A DNA stretch of 64,000 bases from contig OX457027.1 in NCBI GenBank assembly GCA_949752745.1, forward strand, positions 62,850,329 to 62,914,328, read 5' to 3'. Position 1 is the first letter of the stretch. Every line of letters starts with the position of its first letter. A program made the translations under genes and the position numbers. Source of the DNA: Protula sp. h YS-2021. Lineage: Eukaryota > Annelida > Polychaeta > Sabellida > Serpulidae. The notes below the pieces were generated by a model. The model saw nothing but the letters and a program-made list of their open reading frames with translations. It ran no database searches and was not told where the DNA came from. This document shows, piece after piece, positions 13,019 to 23,562 of this stretch.

Positions 13019-13059
13019 CGAATCATACCCCTCCACCTCCCTATCAATTGGGATCATGT

Positions 13060-13690
13060 GGTACAATAAGTTGGGTATGGTAAAAACTGCACCGACACCG
13101 ATTGATCGGTTGTTTGACAACGCATTGTAAGTATTACAGCGGATCTCTAGAATCATCGGATCTGCAGATTCGCTGAAATATAATTATACCTGTGATTTCA
13201 ATGAGCTCACACAGTTATAAATGACGTCTGCGATGATGATAATTGAAAAGAGTAATCCATTTTTTGTAATTTATAGTTCAGTGAAAAATGCCACCTTTAA
13301 TTCTACATCACAAAAATATTGCGTAATTGGGAATTGCAATTAATTTGGGTAACTGACATTACATTCAGAAACTATTCATTTAATTGCAGATCACATGAAT
13401 GGCAATTTTTGCCTCTTATGACAATTTCGGCGAATCTGTAGAATTTTATTAGCCCATAACCAGCGGATCTGTAAGATCCGCTGCAACTTCAGCGATTCTA
13501 CAGATCCGCAGATTCAATTAGCGAATCTGTAGATTCGCTGAAAATTATAGATCCGCTGATTCTAGAGATCCATTGTAACATAGTAACAGGTAGTACCTGT
13601 TCTTTGCAGTTTATCCCGCAAATTGTTTGCTATGAATAGCAATAATCAATGTTTAACATATAAGAAACCCCATAGTGATGGCTTCTACAT
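13060..13690 (+). repeat. Dispersed repeat R, copy 3 (+), split by an insertion
   Basis: Segments 13060-13130 (gatcatgtgg, accgacaccgattgatcgg) and 13571-13690 (acctgttctttgcagtttat, ccccatagtgatggcttc) together match the inverse of 6968-7130. They are separated by the 440-bp insertion listed below. This copy lies downstream of the recombinase remnant and faces the copy at 6965-7445. Confidence 0.55.
13131..13570. mobile_element. 440-bp foldback MITE with 8-bp target duplication
   Basis: CATTGTAA occurs at 13123-13130 and again at 13571-13578, and removing what lies between restores the R repeat. The insert begins near ggatctctagaatcatcgg and ends with ccgctgattctagagatc, inverse copies of each other. 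Internally it carries further palindromic copies of gcgaatctgtagattcgc. The 8-bp duplication suits a hAT-like mover. No coding capacity. Confidence 0.75.
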
Positions 13691-14017
13691 CTACAACGAT
13701 ATTTTACTCATAAAAATCAGTATTAAAAAATTAAATACTTCAAAAATATTCTACTGCTAATCTCAATATAAATCGGTGCCCTGCCCTGGACTTACAAGCA
13801 ACCAAGCCATTTCGAAGTTTCCTAACTTCAGAAATTCTGCCTTAGATGAACTAATGTCGTCTTCGAAAGCAAATTTGACCCCATCTTCTTAAATTTGAAC
13901 TGCCAAATTAAACTGCGTTATTTTGCTTAAATTTTCAATACTGTTACTGTCCAAACAAAGACACGCCATAATTTTCATTATTAGTGTACAAACAATGAAA
14001 TAAATACACCAGCGGTT

Positions 14018-14032
14018 AACATCCATTTAATT
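14018..14032. repeat. Left target-site duplication of the LINE
   Basis: AACATCCATTTAATT is repeated exactly at 21015-21029. It marks the 5' border of the LINE insertion. Confidence 0.95.
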
Positions 14033-14253
14033 TGATTGGATCGATTTTAATATGTGAAGACGTGTTTTTAGGTAGAGAGCAAATATTCAAATAATGTAGT
14101 GTTAGAGGTTGCTATTAATATAATAATGAGGCCAGTGTGTATATGAATATATAAGTGCTTTGTGTGGGATATAAAATTTATATTTAGCAATGAAATGAAT
14201 GCAAAATTTATGACGTTTTGAGTGGATTTTATGACTATAACAGAGTTGGAATA

Positions 14254-15891
14254 ATGGCGGACATAAGCAGGGAACAGGGACCATCTCAAGATGACCAAAG
14301 CACAAATCAGGAATATTGCATACTAGATAAGGATAATCAAAGCGATATTTGTGATGTTATAGTGAAATCTACAGCCGACTTTCAATCTTTGCAAGTAAGA
14401 AAAAAGGCAAAAGGAAAAAGTCCAAAGACTAAAAGGAGTGTGGGGCAGACAAAAAGGAAACGAAGTGAAAATACAACTCAGTCTGTAAAAGAGGATGGAT
14501 GGGAAGACTGTGATATGTTAGTTTATTTTGAGAAAAAACTCGAAAATAGTTTAGACGATATTATAACAAAAGTAACGAAAAACGTCGAGAAAACATTAGA
14601 AAAAAATCTGTTGAGCATTGCTAAAAAGGTAGAACTGGGGCTTACTGAAAAGCTGAATGATATTATCGACAATAAGCTGTCTGCTGAAATGTGCAAAATA
14701 AACGACAGAATCGACGCTTTGGCAACAGTGTTAGACACCTAACAACAATCAGCGGTGGATAATAGTAAAAGGCTGGATTCCATGCAGAGCCTTGACAATA
14801 GCCTCGAGAAAAGGATACAGGTTCTGGAAGACCGCAGTCCTGCTGACGAGCAAGGAAATAGTAATGCGGAACTTGTTAATCAATTAGCGGTCATTAAACA
14901 GCAGTGTGAGGATCAGCGACGTTCCGCGGCCGATATTTATCGGATTCTAAAAGGAGACATCGAGCGCTTGGAAACCCATTCCCGTAAGGTAAACCTTGTT
15001 TTTGAAGGGGTTCAGGAGAGAGAAGGTGAGAACTGTAAGGATGTCCTCGATGCGATAATCCGAACAAAAATGCATATTAACATGCCAAACTCGATAGACG
15101 TCGCTCATCGCATATTTAAAAGCGATCCATCAAAGCCCGCGGGGATAGTGGCACGATTTAAGTCAGTGGCAGAAAAAAACCGCGTTTTACAGAATTCCCA
15201 GATTCTCAAAGGTTCAGGCATTTTTGTAAGACAGGATGTGCCCCAAGCAGTCACACAAAGGCGCGATTATCTCGTAAAGTCGCTTCCCAACGCAAAACGT
15301 CTTGATCCATATGCCAAAATGGTGCGGGACAAGCTCAAATTTAAGGGACGGCTATACACGGTAGACAATATAAATCAGGCCGGTCTGGTAGATAGTGGTC
15401 ACACTGTGAAAACCGATACTCAGGTGCGCTTCTATGGATACCTGTCGCCGTTAAGCAATTTCTATAAGGCCGATTTTACTATCGGAGGGGAAACATTTTG
15501 TTGTGTTGAGCAAGCATACCAATATTGTAAGGCCAGAAACAGCGGGGACCTTATAACAGCACAGGTTATCATGAGAGAATCAAACCCAGTGGTAATGAAG
15601 CGACTAGGAAGAAAACTCCAGGCTAGGAACAACGCAGAGCAAAGTAGTCTCCTTACTATCATGGAGAAGGCAATTCTCGCCAAGTTTTCACAGAACGACC
15701 ATCTAAAAGAAGAGCTGATTGCAACTTCTCCAAGACGCCTATTAGAATGCAATCCTTACGACAGTTTTTTTTCAACTGGCAAACGGATGGACGACCCTCA
15801 ATTAGACCATTTGCAATTCCACGGGAAAAATCATCTGGGTATCATTTTAGAAAAGGTACGAACGCAGCTATCAAATGTAACGAGTGTTTGA
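14254..15891 (+). CDS. LINE ORF1: coiled coil, L1-type RNA-binding domain and C-terminal NADAR domain; one in-frame stop
   Basis: The frame opens at ATG 14254 and is interrupted once, by TAA at 14740-14742, where CAA would be the one-base neighbour; it then stays open to 15891, about 545 codons. Residues about 50-80 are strongly basic (KKAKGKSPKTKR); about 95-210 are heptad-like coiled coil; about 230-330 resemble the L1 ORF1 RNA-binding fold (VNLVFEGVQE, DVAHRIF, VARFKS, GIFVRQDVP). From about 389 to 540 the protein is a NADAR/YbiA-like domain: FYGYLSPLSNFY, VEQAYQYCKA, MKRLGRK, AKFSQN, then KNHLGIILEKVR. NADAR proteins elsewhere hydrolyse ADP-ribose from nucleobases or related N-glycosides. 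ORF1 proteins normally coat LINE RNA as trimers. The usual FWG motif reads FFS here, so activity is uncertain. The fusion is seen directly; its role is inference. Confidence 0.85.
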
Positions 15892-17093
15892 TTTGATGCC
15901 GGGCTCAATTATAATTATTTCTGCTATTATGTATGTAACACTTTAACCTTAAGCCAAAGCGTGTGCTCCTTGAGCGCTTTAGTTTATTTATTTAGAGTTG
16001 GTTTGGTCCCTCAGAGATTTTGGTAACACCCCTCGTTCAGTTCATAATTTGATACTACGCATAACTTTGAATGCCATCGTAGTGGGTAAACAACAAGGTG
16101 TGTATGTGACACCAGGTGATTGATTGATTAAATAAGGCACGTGAGGGTTATGATGGACGAATGGTAGGATGTATGTAAAGTTTGATGTACTATGGAAAGC
16201 AATATTTTAATTTATGTCATACACTAACTTGAATATATATATTGATTCTTGACGTTGATCACCTTGCATGATAAAATATGCAGGAAGGCGAAAACAAACT
16301 CACGTCTTTGAGACCAATTTGGGTTGAGAAAAGGGAGGGCGTTTTGTTCTTTTAACTCCTGCCGATCACCTCTGCCGCATTCTGTGAGCGGGATATTTCA
16401 GGTGGGTTATTTTCCATCTCCTGGTATCCTGGTTTACTTTCCGCGGCATTTGTGAACGGTTACAAGGACCAAAATTCCATCGACCTTTCTCACATGTTTT
16501 CTAAAGCCTTCTAGATGGTATTCACTAGCGAGCATGTGGGAGGTGCATACATTCAGCCTATTTAAATAGGTGTTGTTTGGGTTTTCGATAAACCCCTCTT
16601 TTGCAAGAAAAAGGTTACGTATTTAAATAGGAAAACCCAACATGCAGTTACCTCAAATGGGTCTTAACATAGAATTCTCTTTATCCCGTTTTACAGTGGA
16701 ATGCGTTACCGTTTACTACAAAGGTGTATGCTGTTTAAGCTTTTCCACGAATTGACCCAAAACCTAAATTAATCAAGATAACAATAAAATACTCTAATGC
16801 TCTAATATAGAAGTTTTGCAGCCTCAGCAATGGCATTTACATTAAATTATATAGAATGCTCAAAACCTTTTTACGCTAACCAAACCATATTATGTTTGGT
16901 GATTCATATCTCGATTCATACATTTCTGCTTATGCTTTATCTACTGTACATAGGTTTTGTGTCAATGTTTATGTTGTAATAATTTTTGGTCTCAAACAGC
17001 ACAGTCATATTAAGTCGACAAGCGTAATTTTAGAAACGAAAATATCTATTAATATGCATAGTGGGTTATGTAACCTTAGAAATATTATAAAAA
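15892..17093 (+). other. LINE inter-ORF spacer, 1.2 kb
   Basis: There is no open frame of note between ORF1 and ORF2, although the whole stretch lies inside the same target duplication. It holds a perfect 14-bp palindrome cctatttaaatagg at 16557-16570, a second near-copy around 16620, and an inverted pair ggttttc/gaaaacc around them, so a stem-loop is possible. The function is unknown; an internal promoter or translation signal for ORF2 is one option. Confidence 0.6.
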
Positions 17094-20000
17094 ATGGTTA
17101 AGTACTATAGCTTAAATGTGAGAGGGCTGCGTGATGCAAAAAAGCGTAGGGAGATTTTCTTTTTTCTAAAGCGCAAGGAATTTGATGTTCTCTTCATTCA
17201 AGAAAGTCACAGTTCTCCGGATATTGAAGAAAAATGGAAAAAAGAATGGGAGGGCAATGTACCTTTTAGCCACTATACCTCTAAGGCAAGAGGAACAATG
17301 ACTTTGTTAAAGAAGGGTTTAAAGGTACGCAATCACTGGGCTGATAAAGAAGGGCGGCTTGACGTTAATGAAGTAGAAATTAATAACATATATTATTCCT
17401 GTGTTAATATCTATGCTCCCAACTCGGATTGTGAGAGGGTTACATTTTTTGAACAACTTTCAGCAAATCTGATGACTCGGGTATCATTGGGGAATGTAAT
17501 CATGGCAGGGGATTTTAATGTAACATTGGAGCCGAAAGATAAAAAGTTTGGGGCAACAGTTAGCCAAATATCGGCTCGCACTTTAAAGGAATTGATAAAA
17601 ACCCACAATTTAGTCGACATTTGGAAGGAGAAGCATCCGGATCTGCTGATGTACACATGGTCCAGAAATACACCAAGAGTCATGTGCAGGCTCGATTTCT
17701 TTTTAATTAGTAAAAAATTGTTGGCAAACCATAAGCAGTCAAAAATTCTTGAGAGCATAAACACTGATCATAAACTAATCTATCTAGAATTAGATGAAAA
17801 GGTTAAGTACGGTAGAGGTCCAGGATTTTGGAAGCTTAATAATAGTCTTTTATTTAATCAAGACTATAGACAAGCTATTATAAGCCTCATTGAGAAAAAT
17901 AGAAAAGAATTTTTAATTTCAAACGATAAGCGAGTATTCTGGGACCTTATTAAATTCGAGATTTTAACGATATCAATGGAAATCTCGAAGAAAATTGCTA
18001 AGGAAAAGCGTCTGTTAGAACAAGATTTGCTATTGAAATGTGACAAGCTTTATTCGAAACTTTGCCAAACAGAATTAAGTCCAGACGAAGAAGCTGAATA
18101 CCTAAATTGTAAAAGCATACTTTCGGATATTAATACCTACAAAGAACAAGGAACCCGTGTCCGATCAAGAGTTGAATATATATAAAAAAATGAAAAAAAG
18201 TAACAAATACTTTTATAATAAGGAAAAAGAAGTTTATGATAAGAAAACAGTAGATCGATTAAAAGTTAATAATGACATCATATCAAATCCCATTCTTATC
18301 CTCCGTGAGCTAGAGCGATTTTATTGTACACTATATCAAACCACACACCCTGATATAAACAACACGGATCTCGATAAAGTTTTTAGTTCTCGAGGCATAA
18401 AAAAGCTTTCAGAAGAAGATAGAATATTTTGTGAAGGTCCTGTGTCTGTAGCCGAATGTAAAAAGGCTTTGGATCGCATGTCGAACGGTAAAAGCCCTGG
18501 TTGTGATGGCTTGAGTCCGGATTTTTATAAAGCCTTTTGGCCGCAATTAGGGGGCATGTTAATACAGACGTTTAATTATGCTGCTGAACAAGGTGAGCTT
18601 TCGCAGTCCCAAAGGCGAGGTATTATAACCCTTCTGCAAAAACGTGGTAAAATCCAGAGGTTAATAAAAAACTGGAGGCCAGTATCCCTCACAAATGTTG
18701 ACTACAAAATCCTCACTAAAACCTTAGCAATAAGAACAGAAAATATTTTGCCAAAACTGATCCACGAGAATCAAAGTGGTTTTGTTAAGGGACGCTACAT
18801 AGGAGAAAACATTAGGCTAATCCAGGATGTCATTAATAAAGTAAACAAGAAACAACAGACAGGTCTACTTTTGCTTTTGGATTTCGAAAAAGCATTCGAT
18901 AGTATCGAGTGGAAATACATGCATAAAGTTTTGGAATATTTTAATTTTGGTGTTTCGTTTCGGAGATGGGTAGCTACATGTTATGATAATATATCTAGCA
19001 CTGTTATAAACAATGGTTATTCGTGTGGCTGGTTCGAAGTACAACGTGGTGTTAGACAAGGGTGTCCATTGTCGACAACGCTGTTTATTTTATGTGTTGA
19101 GCCTCTGGCCAAATCAGTTAGAAGTGAAGAGAACATCACAGGCCTAAAACTCGCGAATTCAGAGTATAAGATCTCTCTTTTTGCAGATGACGCAACGTGT
19201 TTATTAAAAGACGTGTGCTCTCTCGGTTATGTGTTAGAGCTTACGAGGCGTTTCTCGAGATATTCCGGTTTGAAAGTTAACATAGAAAAATCTCTGCTGG
19301 TATATATAGGGCCATGGCGAACAAAACCGGAGCCTGTTTTTAATTTAAAGGTTGCTTCGGGTAGCTTCAATATGCTGGGTATCGAAGTAGGTCATGCAAC
19401 GGAAAAGTGTAACAAAGTAAACATTTTGGATAAGATAACAAAACTTGCAACACGTTTGAATTTATGGAGTCAGAGGGGTCTTTCACTGCTGGGGAAAGTT
19501 AACATATCTAAAACTATGGGAATGTCAAATTTAATATACAGCTTGAGTAACGTCTCTTGTGCACGCGCAGATCTGGCCCGGGCCCAGTCGTTGATAAATG
19601 CTTTCATTTGGTCCAATAAACCCAGTAAGATCAAGCATAAATCCTTGGCCGGGGACTTTGATGCAGGGGGTATTCGATCACCAGATTTAATTGTTATGCA
19701 AAAATCGTTAAGGTTGGCATGGTTGTCTAGACTGTGGGTTAAAAACATTAGCAATGCCATAATACATAGTGAATTTGACGAATACGGGGGATTGCCCCTT
19801 ATTTTGCACTCGAATTTCGACGCTGGAAGTTTTCAAATATCTTCCTTTTATAAAGAGATGTTACTCTATTTTAGTGAATTGCATAACCAAGACCAATACA
19901 GTGGTGTATTATGGAACAATAAAGAAATAACAATTGACGGCAGGTCACTCTACTGGAAGCACTGGCACGAAAAAGGCATACTGTATATTAAGGACCTATT

Positions 20001-20802
20001 AAGTAAAGATAAAAAAGTGTTTTCGTTGACAGAGCTCCAAGCTAGATATGACTTGCGTGTCAATTTTTTACTGTACAATGGTCTTAAAATATCTATCGGC
20101 AAATGGTTAAAACACAGAGAAAACAATAGATACATTACAGATAATTATGAAGTGGATTGCTCTGACCCAATTTTTAAGATACGTGACTCGTTAATCAACA
20201 TAAAGAAAGCTAAGTGTAAAGATTACTACATGGTCTTGATAAATAAAATTGTAGAGCCTCCGGTGAGTATTGTGTTCTGGGCGAATGCAGGTATGCTAGA
20301 AGAATCACGGATTCTACGTAGCTTGCTACTTTGCAGAAAATGTACTAAAGAAACCTATCTTTTGGCCCTGCAATTGAAACTCATTCATAATATAATACCA
20401 ACTAACAAGAAGAAAATGGACTGGAAAATTTTAGAATCCGATGCATGTAAGTACTGTAACACCCCGGATACGATAATACACTTCTTTTGGGACTGTCAAA
20501 AAGCCAGAGAAATTATAAGAAGATGCTTAAGCATATTGAAGCTAAATTCTTTTAATTTTGAGAAATGGGATTTTTTACTTGGAAAAGATAATATTACAGA
20601 GGATAACCTCTCTTTGTTAATAAAATACCATATATATCAGTTTAGAGTCAATGAGGAAAATTTTCACGAGAACGTGTTTATTAGAAACGCAAAATTACGA
20701 TATTACGCAGACATGCAAACATTACCTGAAGATAAATTAAAATTAAAATTGACCTATTTTGGAGAAGTGTTTTCAAACTTAGAAGCGGATTTGATATATT
20801 GA
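17094..20802 (+). CDS. LINE ORF2: APE-type endonuclease plus reverse transcriptase; one frameshift near 18180
   Basis: The N-terminal part (17094-18185) starts MVKYYSLNVRGL and has the APE endonuclease landmarks: LNVRGL, IQESH, AGDFNVTLEP, RLDFFLIS and NTDHK in the SDH position. A one-base frame change then falls in an AT/A-rich run (about 18176-18196), and the second frame (18157-20802) carries the RT: GKSPGCDGLSPDFY, NWRPVSLTN, LLLDFEKAFDS, QGCPLST and LFADDA with both catalytic aspartates. Near 20446-20496 a CKYCNTPDTIIHFFWDC zinc knuckle follows. The joined length, about 1235 residues, is normal for Tx1/L1 ORF2. The endonuclease nicks target DNA and the RT copies LINE RNA from the nick. 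A sequencing slip in the A run could explain the frameshift. Confidence 0.93.
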
Positions 20803-21014
20803 TAGATGGTCATGACTCATTTATAAGTTGTTATGTTTGTTTGTTTCCGTCATAATCGTGATTTTTGATAAGCAAAGTTATTGTTAGAAAACGTCGCGTT
20901 TGTGAAAGATGCATATATATATTGTATTGTAAGTTCTCCTTATAGTTTATGCCCACGCAGCGCATACTCGAATATGGCTGTGCACAATAAAATTCCCTAA
21001 AAAAAAAAAAAAAC
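20803..21014 (+). terminator. LINE 3' end: AATAAA signal and A tail
   Basis: ORF2 stops at 20802. AATAAA lies at 20986-20991 and the A tract at 20999-21013, followed by a C and then the right target duplication. This is a standard LINE 3' terminus. Confidence 0.9.
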
Positions 21015-21029
21015 AACATCCATTTAATT
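21015..21029. repeat. Right target-site duplication of the LINE
   Basis: An exact copy of 14018-14032. Confidence 0.95.
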
Positions 21030-21530
21030 CTGTTTGTATGATGAGGCATAAACTGAAGTAACGTAATTCCACAACGAATTTTGGTTCAATGGCTAGTGTG
21101 GATGCGAAAGGTGTAACACCTTGGCGTGAAAAGTTAAGCATTGGGTAACGGGCTCTGCATATAAACGGACCGAGGATTGAATACCTAATGCACGGTAGGG
21201 CGGCTTTTAACTTATGGTCAAAGTGGACACACGCCGGTGTAAAGCCTCATCAGGTTGAACAGCTACAAAAACTGCATTTTTTCTTTCAGTGAGTGCTGAG
21301 GAAATTTTTCGGTAAATAGCCCAACCTAACATGGCAGCCTCCATGAGTGCCCGTAAAACATGCCTAAAGTATATTAGACAGTTTTGCACAAATTCCAGGA
21401 AATGCAGTCATGATGTGAGAGGCACAGAATATCTCATAAGTTGCTGGCAAAGGATTTTATATACTATCATTTTTTATGGATAGTCGTAATTAAAGAATCA
21501 TTTCCACTAATTATCGCTCGCATAAGGCAC
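21030..21530. other. Gene-free flank of the LINE
   Basis: This is the continuation of the pre-insertion locus. I see no coding motif, no RNA gene and no repeat structure. Confidence 0.4.
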
Positions 21531-21539
21531 AAATCGTCG

Positions 21540-22045
21540 CAGTCCTAGATGACTCTTGCAGTCTTCCTATGACAGCTAGAGTCATAGTTCCTAAAACAGG
21601 AAATGTCATTGATGTCAATTTTCAAATCTTGGCGCACGACTGGGGCCAACGGCGTTATTTCAGAAAGGGTGCATCACATAAATGGCCCAATTATAAATTA
21701 TGGCGCACAAGTTTTATGGTCAGATAGCAATTTTTTACTGAGAAAAATATATGTTTTCTTGAGATCAGGATATCGAATCCCTCATTATCGCCCACAACAA
21801 CAGTGAATCAACAGTTGCAAAACCACGCTTTACTCTAGATTGGGAGTTTCGCTGAGGTCGAAAATAATGCGCAAGGGTACTTCTCAGTGTGCTTTTAAAG
21901 AGAAAGCCTGCCAGTTCGAGCCTCGGTGTCCTTGAACGTGCGCCGAAAGATCCAGAGCCTCGAAAATTGAGATCAATGGTCATTTCTATTGCAGGAACTG
22001 TGACCCCTTCTGTCCTAGGAAGATAGAAAGGGTCCGCTGGGACTA
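21540..22045 (+). mobile_element. 506-bp DNA element family, copy 1, 9-bp target duplication
   Basis: AAATCGTCG at 21531-21539 is repeated at 22046-22054. Ends are agtcctagatgactc and gggtccgctgggacta, giving a short inverted terminus AGTCC(C)AG. Just inside each end is a hairpin (for example gactcttgc...gagtc at the left, gacccc...gggtc at the right). It has three relatives in this window. There is no coding frame, so it is non-autonomous. The 9-bp duplication points to a Mutator-like mover. Confidence 0.85.
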
Positions 22046-22413
22046 AAATCGTCGCTGTTATCTGTCAGTCAACCTCTACAGCGGTTTGATCTGTTGTGAA
22101 TAACGTCTTGTTACTCCGCGGACGAGCTAGGGATTTCGCAGAAATACTATTCATAAAAAATAGAAACTATTTAAAATATCCATATGCTGTGTGTTTATAC
22201 GTAACAGATACAAGGCCCAGACCATACTCGTAGAATGGGACGGATGGTAGAATGAGACCTTTGACGCAGATAGGCTGACACCCTCTTCCCTCATTTTACA
22301 AGTGGATATCCTTAGAACCACATATTTCAGAAAGTGTTTCGCATGATCGTGTAACATAAAATTAAAAGTATTATTTGTTCTAGAGAAAAGTTAATTAGAT
22401 TAGCCAGATTGAT

Positions 22414-23040
22414 TAGTCCTGGATGACTCTTGCGGTCTTCCTATGACAGCAAGAGTCATAGTTCCTATAATAGGAAATGCCATTGATGTCAATTTTCAAA
22501 TCTCGGCGCACGACTGGGGCCAACTGTGTTATTTTAGAAAGGGTGCATCACATAAATGGCCCAGTTGTAAATTATGGCGCACAAGTTTTATGGTCAGGTA
22601 ACAATTTTTAGGCCCCAACCCTTCGGATGGGGGCTATAGGTTTGGGGTGTCCGTCCGTCCGTCTGTCCGTCCTCGCTTTATACCCCTGTGAATTTGGGGG
22701 GCGGTTGGGGCCTGCTTGTGTTTCACAAATACTTATTTGTTTTACTGAGAAACATTTTTTTTTTCTTGAGATCAGGATATCGAATCCTTCACTATCACCC
22801 ACAACAACAGTAAATCCACAGTTGCAAAACCAGTTTGGGAGTTTCGCTGAGGTAGAAATTAATACGCGAGGGTACTTCTCAGTGTGCGTTTAAAGAAAAA
22901 GCCTGCCAGTTCGAGCCTCGGTGTCCTTAAACGTGCGCCGAAAGATCCAGAGCTTCGAAAATTGAGGTCAATGGCCATTTCTGTTGCAAGAACTGTGACC
23001 CCTTCTGTCCTATTAAGATAGAAAGGGTCCGCTGGGACTA
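22414..23040 (+). mobile_element. 506-bp family, copy 2, split by a Helentron-like unit
   Basis: AGATTGAT flanks it at 22406-22413 and 23041-23048. It begins tagtcctggatgactc and ends ccgctgggacta, and follows copy 1 closely except for the extra unit at 22611-22738. Without that unit it is about 500 bp. Confidence 0.85.
22611..22738 (+). mobile_element. Helentron-like (HINE) unit nested in copy 2
   Basis: Comparison with copies 1 and 3 shows the empty site as a T run, with this unit inserted between T's and no target duplication. It starts with aggccccaacc, has a hairpin around cttcgg, then a short run of gtccgtccgtc, then the inverse ggttggggcct, and finally ttgtgtttcacaa, a perfect 5-bp-stem hairpin just before the end. 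Short internal inverted repeats, a GTCY microsatellite, a 3' hairpin and T-T insertion are features described for Helentron-related elements. Confidence 0.7.
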
Positions 23041-23562
23041 AGATTGATCAACTGTTCTTTGTTGACGTCGCAACCTTGGTTCTGCGACATCGTTTGTAAC
23101 GCTCTTAGTGATTGGTTAATGTTCAGGTCGATATTTTATTTCCCAAACTTGTGTATTGTTTACCTTAGAAACACAATTTATACTTTTGTGTATTTATTGT
23201 TCGTACTTTAGGAAGCTGCTGTTTGGTTTGACCCTTCTATCAGTGCTATATATTTGTTTCGTGTAATTTGAGGAATATTTCTCTAAATCATTAAAAACCC
23301 ATAATTTTGTCCCAATTACTCTTTCTTCCTGGAGGTGCCCTACTCTCTCTTCCTTGTAGATGTCCTCAGAGGTCGTCTGTTTTATAACAACACCCAGGCC
23401 TGGATGGTGGAATGAGAAATTTTACGCAGATAGGCATTTTGGTTCTGCGACGTCGTTTGTGTCGCTTTTGCTGATTAGTTCACGCTCGAACCCTCGTCAC
23501 ATTGGTTCTACTACACCTTTGTGTCCCTGTTGGTGATTGGTTCACGCACAGACCGACATTTT

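Larger units (their letters stand above)
14033..21014 (+). mobile_element. Full-length Tx1/L1-like LINE with two ORFs
   Basis: The element is bounded by the exact 15-bp duplication AACATCCATTTAATT and ends in an A tract (20999-21013) preceded by AATAAA at 20986-20991. Order: 5' leader (14033-14253), ORF1 (14254-15891), a 1.2-kb spacer (15892-17093), ORF2 with endonuclease and reverse transcriptase (17094-20802), 3' leader and tail. The implied first-strand nick, TGTT/AA on the bottom strand, fits the TTTT/AA-type preference of L1-like endonucleases. ORF1 has one in-frame stop and ORF2 one frameshift; otherwise the copy is complete, so it is young. Clade assignment rests on RT motifs such as NWRPVSLTNVDYKILTK. 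Confidence 0.93.

Noticed and set aside
18157..18190. Programmed frameshift in LINE ORF2
   Set aside because: The upstream frame meets a stop before the A run and no standard slippery arrangement is present; a simple indel in an AT/A-rich run is more likely.
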